Under the pieces are notes generated by a model, which worked only from the letters and a program-made list of their open reading frames with translations, was not told the origin of the DNA and did no database searches. From NCBI GenBank assembly GCA_037444575.1, contig JBBIME010000006.1, positions 62,001 to 126,000 of the forward strand: a DNA stretch of 64,000 nt, read 5' to 3'. The stretch's first letter is position 1. Every line of letters starts with the position of its first letter. Shown here piece by piece: positions 43,030-51,886 of this stretch. Made by a program: the position numbers and the translations under genes. Origin of the DNA: Bacteriovorax sp037444575 (lineage in GTDB: Bacteria > Bdellovibrionota > Bacteriovoracia > Bacteriovoracales > Bacteriovoracaceae).

Positions 43030-43533
43030 ATGCGAAATCAAACAGATTTTTCCAGTCGAATAGGAGTTCGAGCAGTCACTGCTGGAGTAGTTATTTCATT
43101 TACGACAATGATTCTTTTAATGTCCTTAATTGCGGCCCTAGGACTTTGGGATTTTTATCTCGATGAAATGGCCCATGCGAGTTCATCTTTTTGGATTGCC
43201 ATGACTATTGCATGGTCATTTAGTATGTTTGTAGCTGGAGCTGTAGCAGCACTAGCTGCACGCTCACAAACAATTATTGAAGGTGTTCTCAATGCGCTTG
43301 CCGCCAGCTGTGGAAGCTATCTACTTTTCGGAATGGCCTCGCTATTTTTTGCACCAAGAGTAGTTGTGTCTTTGCTTAACATGGCCTCGCCGCAGCTTTT
43401 TTTGAGAGGATTTATTGCTGATCTTTTAGGATTTGCACTCGCTATTTATGGTGGGATTGTAGCGGTTCATTTTGAGCAACATTCGTTTGAAGGTTTTAGG
43501 AAAGGGCGCAAATATTTTGCAACCAATCCATAA
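43030..43533 (+). CDS. Small membrane protein, function unknown
   Basis: 167 residues, four transmembrane helices (about 14-40, 52-76, 85-108, 123-145). Small-residue-rich helices (FVAGAVAALAARSQTIIEGVLNALAASCGSYLLFGMAS) suggest tight helix packing. AGGAGG lies 9 bases upstream. Likely co-transcribed with the 42586 gene; followed by an 11-base hairpin. Function unknown. Confidence 0.6.
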   Translation: MRNQTDFSSRIGVRAVTAGVVISFTTMILLMSLIAALGLWDFYLDEMAHASSSFWIAMTIAWSFSMFVAGAVAALAARSQTIIEGVLNALAASCGSYLLFGMASLFFAPRVVVSLLNMASPQLFLRGFIADLLGFALAIYGGIVAVHFEQHSFEGFRKGRKYFATNP

Positions 43534-43535
43534 GT

Positions 43536-43560
43536 TTTGGCCTCTAAGATAGAGGCCAAA
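43536..43560. terminator. Hairpin between convergent genes, likely terminator
   Basis: TTTGGCCTCTA (43536-43546) and TAGAGGCCAAA (43550-43560) pair perfectly over 11 bases with a 3-base loop. The T-tract after it is poor on the plus strand (GGCATATGTTT); on the minus strand AACTTATGG follows. Symmetry and position between two converging genes support a bidirectional terminator. Confidence 0.7.
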
Positions 43561-43576
43561 GGCATATGTTTAATTT

Positions 43577-43915
43577 TTATTTCTTCTTAGCAAGTTTACA
43601 AGAAGCATCGATTAAATAATCGCGAGTCCAGAGTGTCCAAGTGACTTCGTCCTTAGCGTCTAGAATTTTTCCAGAAGCATAACTGCGAGATTCTTCGTTT
43701 GCATTAAAAACTTCTATTTCAAATTTTGAATCGCCTTTATTTGATACGAAAAACTTAAAATTTTCAAATTCAGCAAAGACAACTTTTTCTTTAGCTTGAA
43801 CACTAATTTCTACATCGCTAACATTTTGCAAGTTTAAATTCACTGAGCAAGCTAAATCTTCAGCAAATGTTCTTAAGGACAGAGTTAAAAGTGTAAGTAC
43901 TAAAATTTTTTTCAT
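43577..43915 (-). CDS. Small exported protein, function unknown
   Basis: 112 residues, signal peptide MKKILVLTLLTLSLRTFA. Mature part about 94 residues, probably beta-sandwich-like, with one Cys near each end (DLACSVNLNL and DASCKLAKK), a typical arrangement for a disulphide-closed periplasmic domain. AGGAG is 9 bases before ATG. It lies 17 bases downstream of gpsA on the same strand and may be the last gene of that operon. Resembles in design, though not clearly in sequence, the exported protein at 25124. Confidence 0.65.
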   Translation of the reverse strand: MKKILVLTLLTLSLRTFAEDLACSVNLNLQNVSDVEISVQAKEKVVFAEFENFKFFVSNKGDSKFEIEVFNANEESRSYASGKILDAKDEVTWTLWTRDYLIDASCKLAKKK

Positions 43916-43932
43916 ATTTTTACTCCTATTTT

Positions 43933-44988
43933 TTATTCTGATTCAAACCTTGATGGTGAACGCATGATTTTAGTAACAACTTCTTTCGGTGAATGATTTT
44001 CATAAAGAACATCATAAACACCATTAAATATTTGAGCTCGAATTTCATAGCGCTCGCTAATGAAATGCACCGCTTTTGCTGTCTTGTATCCTTCCACCAC
44101 ATTTCTCTGAGAACGTATAATTTCTTCGGCCTTTCTTCCTTTAGCGAGCTCAAGTCCAAATGTTTTGTTTCTAGAAAGATCCCCCGTAGTTGTAAGGATA
44201 AGATCCCCCATTCCCGAAAGTCCATAGAAAGTTTCTGGGCGAGCATTGTATACAGTTCCAAATCGAAGCATCTCGGCAATTCCTCTGGTAATAAGAGCGG
44301 CCCTTGTATTGTGATTATAACCCAGACCTTCCACAACTCCACCAGCAATTGCGAGAATATTTTTTAGAGCTCCTCCCAAAAGCACACCTTTTACATCATA
44401 ACTTGCGAGGGCCTTAAAATAAGGAGTGTTCACCATAGAGATGACATTTTCCAAAACTTTTTTAGATCTCCCGGCGATTGTCACAAGTGTAATTTGTTCT
44501 TGCATAATTTCGTGAGCAAAAGAAGGACCTGAAAGAAAACAAAAAAGATCTTTAAAGTGAGGATAGTTTTCGTAAAAAAGATCATCACTAAGTTCTAAAG
44601 TCTCTGGATCAATCCCTTTTGAAAGAGAAAGAAGTGGAATCCCTTTTACAAGATATCCTAAAAAACGATCGTAATTTTCTTTGAAATATTCAGCAATTCC
44701 AGAAGTAGGAAGAGCTGAAACGATGAGTTCGATATCATTAGTCTTATGCGCATCCACCTCTTCCCAGGTAAGAGCGGCATCTATATTATTTGCAATTTTT
44801 AACCCTGGAAGATAAACAGAGTTCTCTCCTTTTTTAATGGCCAGGTAAACATCTTCAGAGCGAACTTTCAAAATAACTTTTTCAAAGTTTGTAGCAAGAA
44901 CTTGAGCAACTGCTGTACCAAACGCTCCAGCACCAATCACCAACGCAATTTTTCTCTTAGTATTTGTTTGCGGATGTTGAATGTTCAT
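43933..44988 (-). CDS. gpsA: Glycerol-3-phosphate dehydrogenase [NAD(P)+]
   Basis: Makes sn-glycerol-3-phosphate from DHAP, the backbone of phospholipids. 351 residues. N-terminal Rossmann motif ALVIGAGAFGTAVAQVLA (about 14-31), SKGIDPETLELSDD (substrate loop), GGALKNILAIAGGVVEGLGYNHNTRAALITRG with the catalytic Lys, and SGMGDLILTTTGDLSRNKTFG. Its start overlaps the DUF493 gene stop by 4 bases (ATGA). Last enzyme of the KDO/CTP operon. Confidence 0.96.
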   Translation of the reverse strand: MNIQHPQTNTKRKIALVIGAGAFGTAVAQVLATNFEKVILKVRSEDVYLAIKKGENSVYLPGLKIANNIDAALTWEEVDAHKTNDIELIVSALPTSGIAEYFKENYDRFLGYLVKGIPLLSLSKGIDPETLELSDDLFYENYPHFKDLFCFLSGPSFAHEIMQEQITLVTIAGRSKKVLENVISMVNTPYFKALASYDVKGVLLGGALKNILAIAGGVVEGLGYNHNTRAALITRGIAEMLRFGTVYNARPETFYGLSGMGDLILTTTGDLSRNKTFGLELAKGRKAEEIIRSQRNVVEGYKTAKAVHFISERYEIRAQIFNGVYDVLYENHSPKEVVTKIMRSPSRFESE

Positions 44989-45269
44989 AACGATATAATT
45001 CCTTTTATAACTGACATTCTTTTATAAACTCTAATAATTTCGTCACTAGAATCAAAAACTTTTCTCGCACTGACACTGATATATTTTCCGCCGGATGAGG
45101 CGCGTTCATCAATATCCATTCCATGCAAAATAAAAAGGACCTGATGAACTTCAGCAACAGGAACAATAAATTTAAATAAGTATTCGGTTGGAAACTCAAC
45201 AGTCTCATCCAAGACCATTTTCAATTTCCACATTCTTTCAGCAAAAAGTTCTTCGGGAGTTCTGCTCAT
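44985..45269 (-). CDS. DUF493 (YbeD-like) family protein
   Basis: 94 residues. The core FPTEYLFKFIVPVAEVHQVLF, then GGKYISVSARKVFDSSDEIIRVYKRMSVIKGIISL, follows the YbeD/DUF493 pattern (FP..f.fKvig, then S..gkY.Sv......s.e....Y..l..i..v...L), an ACT-like fold. The family's job is unknown; in E. coli ybeD lies by lipoate genes, but here it is between kdsC and gpsA, coupled at both ends (TAATG with kdsC, ATGA with gpsA), which suggests a regulatory role in this pathway. Confidence 0.72.
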   Translation of the reverse strand: MSRTPEELFAERMWKLKMVLDETVEFPTEYLFKFIVPVAEVHQVLFILHGMDIDERASSGGKYISVSARKVFDSSDEIIRVYKRMSVIKGIISL

Positions 45270-45829
45270 TAAAACTCCAGAATTTTCACTGGAAGATTTT
45301 GAGCGTAACGAAGAATATCCATTACCTCACGAGCACAGGCGTCACCGGCCTCTCTATGAGTAATGTAGTCTACAACTTCTTGAATTTCATAGCTGGCATT
45401 TGGGACGGTTGCGGAAAATCCAACTCTTTTTAAGATAGGAACATCGATAAACTCATCCCCCATAAAAAGAATTTCAGAGTCGGAGTACCCCATTGCAAGA
45501 ATACTCTTATATGCTTCACGCTTGTCTTCGTTTCCAAGAAAAACAAAATCAAGTTTTAAAGTATCTATAAAACGCTTTCTCATTCCAATGCTATCGCCAC
45601 CAGAAATGATTCCAACTTTAATTCCAGCGTCTCTTAAAATTTTAAATCCATAGCCATCATGAATGTGGCATGTGCGGTTAAATCCAATATCTTCTCCCCA
45701 CCAGGTAATTCCACCGTCAGTGAGAATTCCATCGATATCAAAGACACAAACTTTAATTTTAGAAAGTTTATCTTTAAATTTTGAAGCGTATTCTTTTAGC
45801 CGAACTTTTTCATAAAGAGGTTGTGCCAT
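45269..45829 (-). CDS. kdsC: KDO-8-phosphate phosphatase
   Basis: Removes phosphate from KDO-8-P, third step of KDO synthesis. 186 residues, a capless HAD (type C0) enzyme. Motif I VCVFDIDGILTDGGI, the KdsC-typical HIHDGYGFKILRDAGIKVGIISGGDS, the Lys in NEDKREAYKSIL and motif IV FMGDEFIDVPILKRVGFS. The ending AGDACAREVMDIL corresponds to the family's C-terminal active-site tail. Starts on the last base of the kdsA stop. Confidence 0.92.
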   Translation of the reverse strand: MAQPLYEKVRLKEYASKFKDKLSKIKVCVFDIDGILTDGGITWWGEDIGFNRTCHIHDGYGFKILRDAGIKVGIISGGDSIGMRKRFIDTLKLDFVFLGNEDKREAYKSILAMGYSDSEILFMGDEFIDVPILKRVGFSATVPNASYEIQEVVDYITHREAGDACAREVMDILRYAQNLPVKILEF

Positions 45830-46629
45830 TACACCACCTCATAAATGCGAAGAAGTTGCTCTACTACACTTTTAATCTGATCAAGCGGAAGGCTTGTTGA
45901 AGCATCTGAAAGCGCTTTCTCAGGATGTGGATGTGTTTCCATAAACACTCCATCAGCACCAGCGGCAACAGCAGCACGAGCGAGAACTAGAATCTGCTCT
46001 CTTTTTCCACCTGTTGCATTCCCAAGACCTCCAGGTCTTTGTACACAGTGAGTAGCATCGTGAACTGTTTTTACTCCAAAACTTTTCATAATCTGAAAGC
46101 TTGCCATATCAACAACAAGGTTATTGTATCCAAAGCAGGATCCTCTTTCAGTTAGAAGAATTTGATTTTTTGGAAGAAAAGTTGTCGCTTTATCAACGAT
46201 ATTTTTAGTCTCTTCCGGAGATAAAAATTGTCCTTTTTTTACTTTTAAAATTCTTCCGTATTTTGCGCAAGCTTCTGCTCCAGCAGCGATCATGTCTGTT
46301 TGACGACATAAAAACGCTGGGACTTGAAGAACATCAACAATTGTCGCTAACTTCATCGCCTGATTTGCTTCATGGAAGTCTGTTAGTACAGGAAGACCAA
46401 AAGTATCTTTTACCTTTTTTAAAATTCTCATTCCTTCATCAATACCAGGGCCTCTATAAGAGTTAATCGATGTTCGATTGGCCTTATCAAAACTTCCTTT
46501 GTAGGTAAGAGTGATTCTATCTTTAAAAGGCTCAAGATCTTTTACTAAACGCTCAGCAATTCCTAGTGCAAGCGCCTCACTTTCTAAAACACACGATCCA
46601 ATGAATAGATCTAATTTTGGCTTTGTCAT
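45829..46629 (-). CDS. kdsA: KDO-8-phosphate synthase
   Basis: Condenses arabinose-5-phosphate with phosphoenolpyruvate. TIM-barrel of 266 residues. Motifs: IGSCVLESEALALGIAE, FKDRITLTYKGSFDKANRTS (PEP site), GLPVLTDFHEA, QVPAFLCRQTDMI, KKGQFLSPEE and THCVQRPGGLGNATGGKRE. A Cys rather than Asn at the usual metal-site position (GSCVLES) suggests the metal-dependent class, but this needs alignment. Follows pyrG by 3 bases. Confidence 0.96.
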   Translation of the reverse strand: MTKPKLDLFIGSCVLESEALALGIAERLVKDLEPFKDRITLTYKGSFDKANRTSINSYRGPGIDEGMRILKKVKDTFGLPVLTDFHEANQAMKLATIVDVLQVPAFLCRQTDMIAAGAEACAKYGRILKVKKGQFLSPEETKNIVDKATTFLPKNQILLTERGSCFGYNNLVVDMASFQIMKSFGVKTVHDATHCVQRPGGLGNATGGKREQILVLARAAVAAGADGVFMETHPHPEKALSDASTSLPLDQIKSVVEQLLRIYEVV

Positions 46630-46632
46630 AAG

Positions 46633-48246
46633 TTATTTCCTATTGCGGTCTGATTCCTCAATAAACGCTTTAAAAAGCGGATGTGGAGAAAATGGTTTTG
46701 ATTTAAATTCTGGATGATATTGGCAAGCTATAAAGAATGGGTGATCTTTTAATTCGATCACTTCGACGAGATTTAACTCTTTATTAAAACCTGAAACAGT
46801 TAATCCTGCTTTGGTTAATTTATCCATATACATATTATTAACTTCTAGACGATGGCGATGGCGCTCATGAATGATTTCCGCTCCATAAACTTTCCTTGCA
46901 AGTGAGCCTGCTTCAAGAGAACAATCATAATTTCCAAGGCGCATGCTGCCCCCCTTCACTCCGTCTTTCTTCTGCCCTTCCATATAGTGTATCAAATGTG
47001 ATCCACCACTCTGGAATTCTTCAGAAGTCGCATCACTGATTCCAGCGATATGCCGAGCGTACTCAATAACGGCCAATTGAAGACCAAGACAAATTCCAAA
47101 GAATGGTATTTTATTTTTTCGGGCGTATTCTATCGCTTTGATTTTTCCTTCGGTTCCACGAGAGCCAAATCCACCGGGAACTAAAATCCCGTTCACATCT
47201 TTAAAGACATCTTCGAGATTGGTACCTTTTTCAAATTGCTCACTATCAATGAATACCGGTTTGTATTTTAATTGATTAGCGATCGCCCCATGATTTAAGG
47301 CCTCGTCAAGAGATTTATAAGATTCGATGAGATCAGTGTATTTTCCAACGATCCCAATTTTTACTTCTCTTAGAGGATGAGTAAAATTATAAACAACTTT
47401 TTCTAGATCAGACATCTTTGGCCCTGATGTCCAGATTCCCAGGTGCTCACTAATTCTTTCATCAAGACCTTGCTTATGGAACTCAAGAGGAACCTTATAA
47501 ATAGAATCCATGTCAATTGATTGAAATACATTTTTTCTGCTGACGTTACAGAAACGAGAAATTTTTTCCAATGTATCTTCATCAACTTCGCGCTCTGATC
47601 GACAAATAATAATTTGTGGAGAAAGTCCTTGAGACATAAGTTCTTTTACGGAGTGCTGTGCTGGTTTTGATTTTAATTCACCTGCGGCCGCAATATAGGG
47701 AAGAAGAACAAGGTGAATAAAAAGAACGTTTGCAGCTCCCTCGTCATGAGCTAGTTGTCTGATTGATTCAATAAACGGAAGGGATTCAATGTCCCCTACC
47801 GTTCCACCGATTTCTCCAATGAGAAGATCTGCGTTTTCAGAAGCAAGGTGAATTCTTCTTTTAATTTCATCTGTAATATGAGGAACTACTTGGACTGTTT
47901 TTCCAAGATAGACACCCGCTCTTTCATTTTCAATGACCTTTAAATAAACCTGTCCAGTTGTAAAATTGCTCTCGCGCTTTAAAGTAAGAGAAGTAAATCT
48001 CTCATAGTGGCCAAGATCCAGATCTGTTTCAGCGCCATCATCTGTAACGAATACTTCTCCGTGCTGAGTTGGACTCATTGTTCCCGGATCGACGTTGATA
48101 TATGGATCCATTTTTAGCATCGCCACTTTTATTCCACGTCTTTCTAAAAGACCGGCAATACTGGCAGCAGCTAAACCTTTACCAAGAGAACTTGCGACCC
48201 CACCAGTAATAAAAATAAATTTTTTGTGTTTCTTATTTTCGACCAT
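46633..48246 (-). CDS. pyrG: CTP synthase
   Basis: Aminates UTP to CTP using glutamine. 537 residues. N-terminal synthetase P-loop GGVASSLGKGLAAAS, MDPYINVDPGTMSPTQHGEVFV, GGTVGDIESLPFIESIR; C-terminal glutaminase with GGFGSRG, the nucleophile in FFGICLGLQ and the closing YHPEF. Its start lies inside the kdsB end (14-base overlap), so CTP is made together with the enzyme that consumes it to activate KDO. Confidence 0.97.
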   Translation of the reverse strand: MVENKKHKKFIFITGGVASSLGKGLAAASIAGLLERRGIKVAMLKMDPYINVDPGTMSPTQHGEVFVTDDGAETDLDLGHYERFTSLTLKRESNFTTGQVYLKVIENERAGVYLGKTVQVVPHITDEIKRRIHLASENADLLIGEIGGTVGDIESLPFIESIRQLAHDEGAANVLFIHLVLLPYIAAAGELKSKPAQHSVKELMSQGLSPQIIICRSEREVDEDTLEKISRFCNVSRKNVFQSIDMDSIYKVPLEFHKQGLDERISEHLGIWTSGPKMSDLEKVVYNFTHPLREVKIGIVGKYTDLIESYKSLDEALNHGAIANQLKYKPVFIDSEQFEKGTNLEDVFKDVNGILVPGGFGSRGTEGKIKAIEYARKNKIPFFGICLGLQLAVIEYARHIAGISDATSEEFQSGGSHLIHYMEGQKKDGVKGGSMRLGNYDCSLEAGSLARKVYGAEIIHERHRHRLEVNNMYMDKLTKAGLTVSGFNKELNLVEVIELKDHPFFIACQYHPEFKSKPFSPHPLFKAFIEESDRNRK

Positions 48247-49021
48247 TTAATACCTCTTCAACTTTTTTTATATCTGATGGCACGTCTACTCCAATAACAA
48301 AACTCTCTGTTTGAAGAGCTCCGATAGAGAGACCAATTTCTAGAGCGCGAAGCTGCTCAAGCTTTTCTAAATTCTCCAAACGAGTTTCCTTGTGAGAAGA
48401 AAACTTAGAAAGAGCGGAAGGTCTATAAGAATAAACCCCAATATGTAAAAACCAGTAATCATTTTGAGCATCTGAATTTGTATCGCGTTTAAAAGGAATA
48501 GAAGCACGAGAAAAATAAAATGCCTTTCCATTTTCTTCGCTCATGGCCACTTTGACTTTGTTTGGATCTAAAAAATCTCCACTAAGTCCCATTTGTTTTT
48601 TCACAAGAGTGCCAATATCGTAGGAGCTTTCCAGATGAAACTTCGCTAAACGAACAAGATCTTCTGAGTCAAGAAGGGGCTCATCCCCTTGCACATTGAT
48701 GATAAGATCGTAATTTTTATTTTTAAAAAATCGCACGTACGCAAGCTCAATTCTAAGCGTCCCCGAAATAACATCATCATCAACCCTTACAACGTTTGGT
48801 GAAAACGCTTTTACATGATCTTCTACTTTTTGATCATCGGTAACAACGAAAGCATCAAATTCAAAATGGGGTGCTTGGGCGTTCAGGCAGTTGGTAAGAA
48901 CTCTCTTGATCATGGAGACACCAAGGATTTCGGCCAGCGGCTTTCCAGGAAAACGGGTTGAGGCAAAACGAGCGGGAATTAAAATGAGAACTCTTTTTTT
49001 GCTCACTTTAAAGGTCTCCAA
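48233..49021 (-). CDS. kdsB: CMP-KDO synthetase
   Basis: Activates KDO with CTP for LPS inner-core assembly. 262 residues. ILIPARFASTRFPGKPLAEI (nucleotide loop), VVTDDQKV, NVQGDEPLLDSEDL (Mg2+/CTP site), IGVYSYR and ENLEKLEQLRALE motifs. First gene of the kdsB-pyrG-kdsA-kdsC-DUF493-gpsA operon. The divergent gene starts only 46 bases away, so the promoters overlap. Confidence 0.96.
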   Translation of the reverse strand: METFKVSKKRVLILIPARFASTRFPGKPLAEILGVSMIKRVLTNCLNAQAPHFEFDAFVVTDDQKVEDHVKAFSPNVVRVDDDVISGTLRIELAYVRFFKNKNYDLIINVQGDEPLLDSEDLVRLAKFHLESSYDIGTLVKKQMGLSGDFLDPNKVKVAMSEENGKAFYFSRASIPFKRDTNSDAQNDYWFLHIGVYSYRPSALSKFSSHKETRLENLEKLEQLRALEIGLSIGALQTESFVIGVDVPSDIKKVEEVLNGRK

Positions 49022-49029
49022 TTGGGTAG

Positions 49030-49050
49030 TATAATAATCTTGTTATTATA
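49030..49050. promoter_or_regulatory. Symmetric TATAATAA element between divergent genes
   Basis: TATAATAA (49030-49037), 5-base loop, TTATTATA (49043-49050). Each arm contains a perfect -10 box (TATAAT), one per strand. On the plus strand TTTAAA sits 17 bases upstream as a poor -35. It may serve both kdsB and the 49067 gene, either as facing -10 elements or as a hairpin just before GAGGAGG. Confidence 0.45.
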
Positions 49051-49066
49051 GAGGAGGAAGTTTGGA

Positions 49067-49417
49067 ATGGCCCAAAGAATTTGCTTATTATTCTTGAGTT
49101 TTTTAGTCGGAAATACTTCAACTTCCTTCGCCGAGGATTATAAGCGCACCGTCATTACAGACCCGAGCATAAGCCGTAGGTGCGAACTCCTAACAGAAAA
49201 GCGCCAAGAGAAAATTGCCAATAAGCAAAGAATACTTGCCCTCATTGAAAGAAATAAGCACCTTCAAAAAATCACGCCGGAAAACAAAATTACAGTAAAA
49301 AGAAAGCTTGAAGTAAATCTTGGTCACCTTGAGCATGAACTTGTTCTCACACAAACACAGATTCAATTCCATGAAGAAAATATCGTAAGAAAGGGCTGTC
49401 CTGGGATCACACTTTAG
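49067..49417 (+). CDS. Small exported coiled-coil protein, function unknown
   Basis: 116 residues, signal peptide (1-22, TSTSFA). The mature part is Lys/Glu-rich helix (RRCELLTEKRQEKIANKQ and LEVNLGHLEHELVLTQTQIQ) framed by a Cys near each end (SRRCEL, KGCPG), so a helical hairpin joined by a disulphide is likely. GAGGAGG lies upstream. No family recognised. Confidence 0.65.
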   Translation: MAQRICLLFLSFLVGNTSTSFAEDYKRTVITDPSISRRCELLTEKRQEKIANKQRILALIERNKHLQKITPENKITVKRKLEVNLGHLEHELVLTQTQIQFHEENIVRKGCPGITL

Positions 49418-49477
49418 TTGACACTTTTTACTACAAAAAACTTTTCATAGCTAAATCGATTCTCTATCATTTTAGTT

Positions 49478-51211
49478 ATGAAAAACAAGATTCAATTTAT
49501 ACTCCTTATTGGCGTACTAGCGTCTTCACTTTCTCCGGATCTGACCTTCTCTCAGGATAGTACTTCCACACCGGAACTTAGCGATGGACCTCAAACATTG
49601 CCATCGACCAGTGAAGCCGCTCCGGACGCAACGCCAGAAGAAGCTCCTAAGACTGAAATTATTCCTCCAACTGAGACAACTTCAGAATCTCCAATGGAAA
49701 TGCCCGCAGAAGAACCTAAAGAGACTGTAAAGGAAGCTGTAAAAGAAGAAACGAAACCAAAATCACAAGTGGTCTCAGAAGAAGAGCTTTTTAAACCAAA
49801 AAAGAAACCCGAAGAAAAAGTAAAAGCTAAACAAATTTCAGAATCAGAAATTTACATTCAGGAAGCCGATAAATATAAACTTACTGAGACCTATAAAAAT
49901 CTTCAGCTCAATGATGTTATCGAGCAAGGTCTAAGAAAAAATTACGATCAAAATATCCGAGCGCAAAAAGATTCTCTTAATGAAATTCAATTTCAGGGTG
50001 CAAAAAATGCTTTCTGGTTACCGGAATTAAAAATTGACCTCACGACTGCACCTCAACGCATATCGACTCTTCATTCGAGTTCAAATCCTCCGATAAACCC
50101 TAATCCTACGACACCTACGGGATCTTTAGGATTGTCTCTTGGAAACTATACGGTGTTTAACTGGGGAAAAGATTATGCTCTCTACCTAAACACTAAATCG
50201 ACATATGAAAGAAATAAGCAAGTCTTTGATGAATCTAAACGCGAATTAAAATTAAATTTAATTGGAAGTTTTTTCAATTTAATGGCCACAAAAAACATTG
50301 AAAAAATTCGCGCAGATCAGCTTCGACAAGCTTCATTTCTCTATCGATTAAATAAAGAAAAAATCACTGTCGGGAAGACCTCAAAACAAGAATACTATCT
50401 CTCTAGAAGTGAATACCTAAAGGCCCAAAACGATTACCATGATGCTAAAATAGCGGCCAATCTAGCAGATGAAGATATGTCCTATTTGATAGCGGATCAA
50501 GTTGGTACAAAGTACATCTTGAATGAAACACTTGATTATAAAAGAATCAAAGTGACGTTGGAAGAATCCCTTAATTTCTCCAATCAAAACAACCCTACTC
50601 TTTTGACTGATAAAACGACTCTCGACAATGCAGAACGCTCCTATGATGTTGCTCTAAAAGAGAATATGCCTCTGCCAAAGTTTTCTGTTAATCTTGGAGC
50701 TTATAATAAGAGATTTGGGGCAGCGACTAATCAAACAGTTTACGAAACCTATGGCGGCAGTGGAAATGTTGAACTTGTAGCTTCTATCAATGCCTCATGG
50801 AGTTTAACAGGAGCTGATGGTCTTTTTAATTCCAACAAACTTGCGACCAGCCGAATTGGAAAAGAAATCGCTTTAAAATCATACGACAAAGACAAGCACT
50901 TTACGAACACGTTTGTACGCCAGACATATATGAATATTCTCTCTCTTCAAAATCAAATTGTAATTTTAGAAGCAAGACTTCCTAGTCTTCAGAAAACTTT
51001 TGATACCATTTTAGAAAATTACCTAAACGGAAAAACAAAATTCTACGATTTCCATCTCGCTCTTTTAGATTTAACTGAAACTAAAGTTCTTTATGAGCAA
51101 ACAAAGGTAAATCACTTAAGTCAAAAGTTAACACTGGCCCGTTTAGCAGGATTAGAAGATTTTCCAGGTGAAAACTTTGAACACTTAGCAACTAGAGTAA
51201 AAGGAAAATAG
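49478..51211 (+). CDS. TolC-family outer-membrane protein
   Basis: 577 residues, signal peptide about 1-26. Residues about 27-125 are an unusual Pro/Glu/Thr/Lys-rich extension of low complexity, which probably spans the periplasm or binds a partner. Residues about 145-570 are the two OEP repeats: long helices (TLDNAERSYDVALKENMPLPKF is the typical A...Y..A.....P.. motif) alternating with barrel strands. TolC channels normally work with a membrane-fusion protein and an inner-membrane pump; neither is adjacent. The next gene, a predicted barrel, starts 2 bases later. A perfect TTGACA lies at 49418 without a clear -10; no strong ribosome site. Confidence 0.82.
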   Translation: MKNKIQFILLIGVLASSLSPDLTFSQDSTSTPELSDGPQTLPSTSEAAPDATPEEAPKTEIIPPTETTSESPMEMPAEEPKETVKEAVKEETKPKSQVVSEEELFKPKKKPEEKVKAKQISESEIYIQEADKYKLTETYKNLQLNDVIEQGLRKNYDQNIRAQKDSLNEIQFQGAKNAFWLPELKIDLTTAPQRISTLHSSSNPPINPNPTTPTGSLGLSLGNYTVFNWGKDYALYLNTKSTYERNKQVFDESKRELKLNLIGSFFNLMATKNIEKIRADQLRQASFLYRLNKEKITVGKTSKQEYYLSRSEYLKAQNDYHDAKIAANLADEDMSYLIADQVGTKYILNETLDYKRIKVTLEESLNFSNQNNPTLLTDKTTLDNAERSYDVALKENMPLPKFSVNLGAYNKRFGAATNQTVYETYGGSGNVELVASINASWSLTGADGLFNSNKLATSRIGKEIALKSYDKDKHFTNTFVRQTYMNILSLQNQIVILEARLPSLQKTFDTILENYLNGKTKFYDFHLALLDLTETKVLYEQTKVNHLSQKLTLARLAGLEDFPGENFEHLATRVKGK

Positions 51212-51213
51212 CG

Positions 51214-51870
51214 ATGAAAAATTTAATTAAAATCTCCTTCGTCATTTTCTCGATAATTCTAGTAAATTCTTCAAAAGCCTATGATGATGTTTTGCTTAAA
51301 AGTGAATCTTCTTATGTCTCAAATCACGAAAACCGCTTCTCGTTTATGATTGGTGTAAACCCAAGTATCAATAAGGCCCAAGACGTGACAAATCTAAGTG
51401 CCTCGTATGGAAAGAAGATGGAAGAATTCTGGTTTGACTCCAATCTTCTTATTACTAATGGGGTCTTTAATAAGCTTACAACCAACAATCCCACAGCAAC
51501 AGGGCTTACGAGCATTCAGCTTCAAGACACTAAAAGCACTATTACAACAGTAGGTGCTGGTATCGGAAGAGAAAGCCATTACATTCAAAATCTGCTTCCT
51601 TTTAAAGATTTGTATGAATATATGGCGGCCAATATCACTTATAATATGTATAGAGAAAAGACGACCTCACAAAATTACTCAGGTCTGGGAATGATTGCTA
51701 AATTTTCTACGTATAAGAGATTTGCTGACTACTGGAGTTTCGGTGGCCAATTTATATATTCAATTGCTCCTGTTAAAAGAGCACAGAACAATGTTTTGGA
51801 AACGAGTTCGAGCAGATCTCTAACATTAAGCTATTTAACTGTTGGCTTTGATCTAAGTATTTATCTTTAA
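51214..51870 (+). CDS. Putative outer-membrane beta-barrel protein
   Basis: 218 residues, signal peptide (1-22, SSKA). The mature sequence has alternating polar/hydrophobic strands with many aromatic residues (WFDSNLLITNGVFN, YWSFGGQFIYSIAPV, LTLSYLTVGFDLSIYL) and no cysteines, typical of an eight- to ten-strand barrel. The family is unknown. Tightly coupled to the TolC-like gene, so it may be an accessory of that channel. Confidence 0.6.
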   Translation: MKNLIKISFVIFSIILVNSSKAYDDVLLKSESSYVSNHENRFSFMIGVNPSINKAQDVTNLSASYGKKMEEFWFDSNLLITNGVFNKLTTNNPTATGLTSIQLQDTKSTITTVGAGIGRESHYIQNLLPFKDLYEYMAANITYNMYREKTTSQNYSGLGMIAKFSTYKRFADYWSFGGQFIYSIAPVKRAQNNVLETSSSRSLTLSYLTVGFDLSIYL

Positions 51871-51886
51871 CAAATTAGGATGAATT

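Noticed and set aside
43993..44367. Open frames overlapping gpsA on both strands (up to 140 codons)
   Set aside because: gpsA covers the region in frame with full motifs; the shadows lack starts with ribosome sites.
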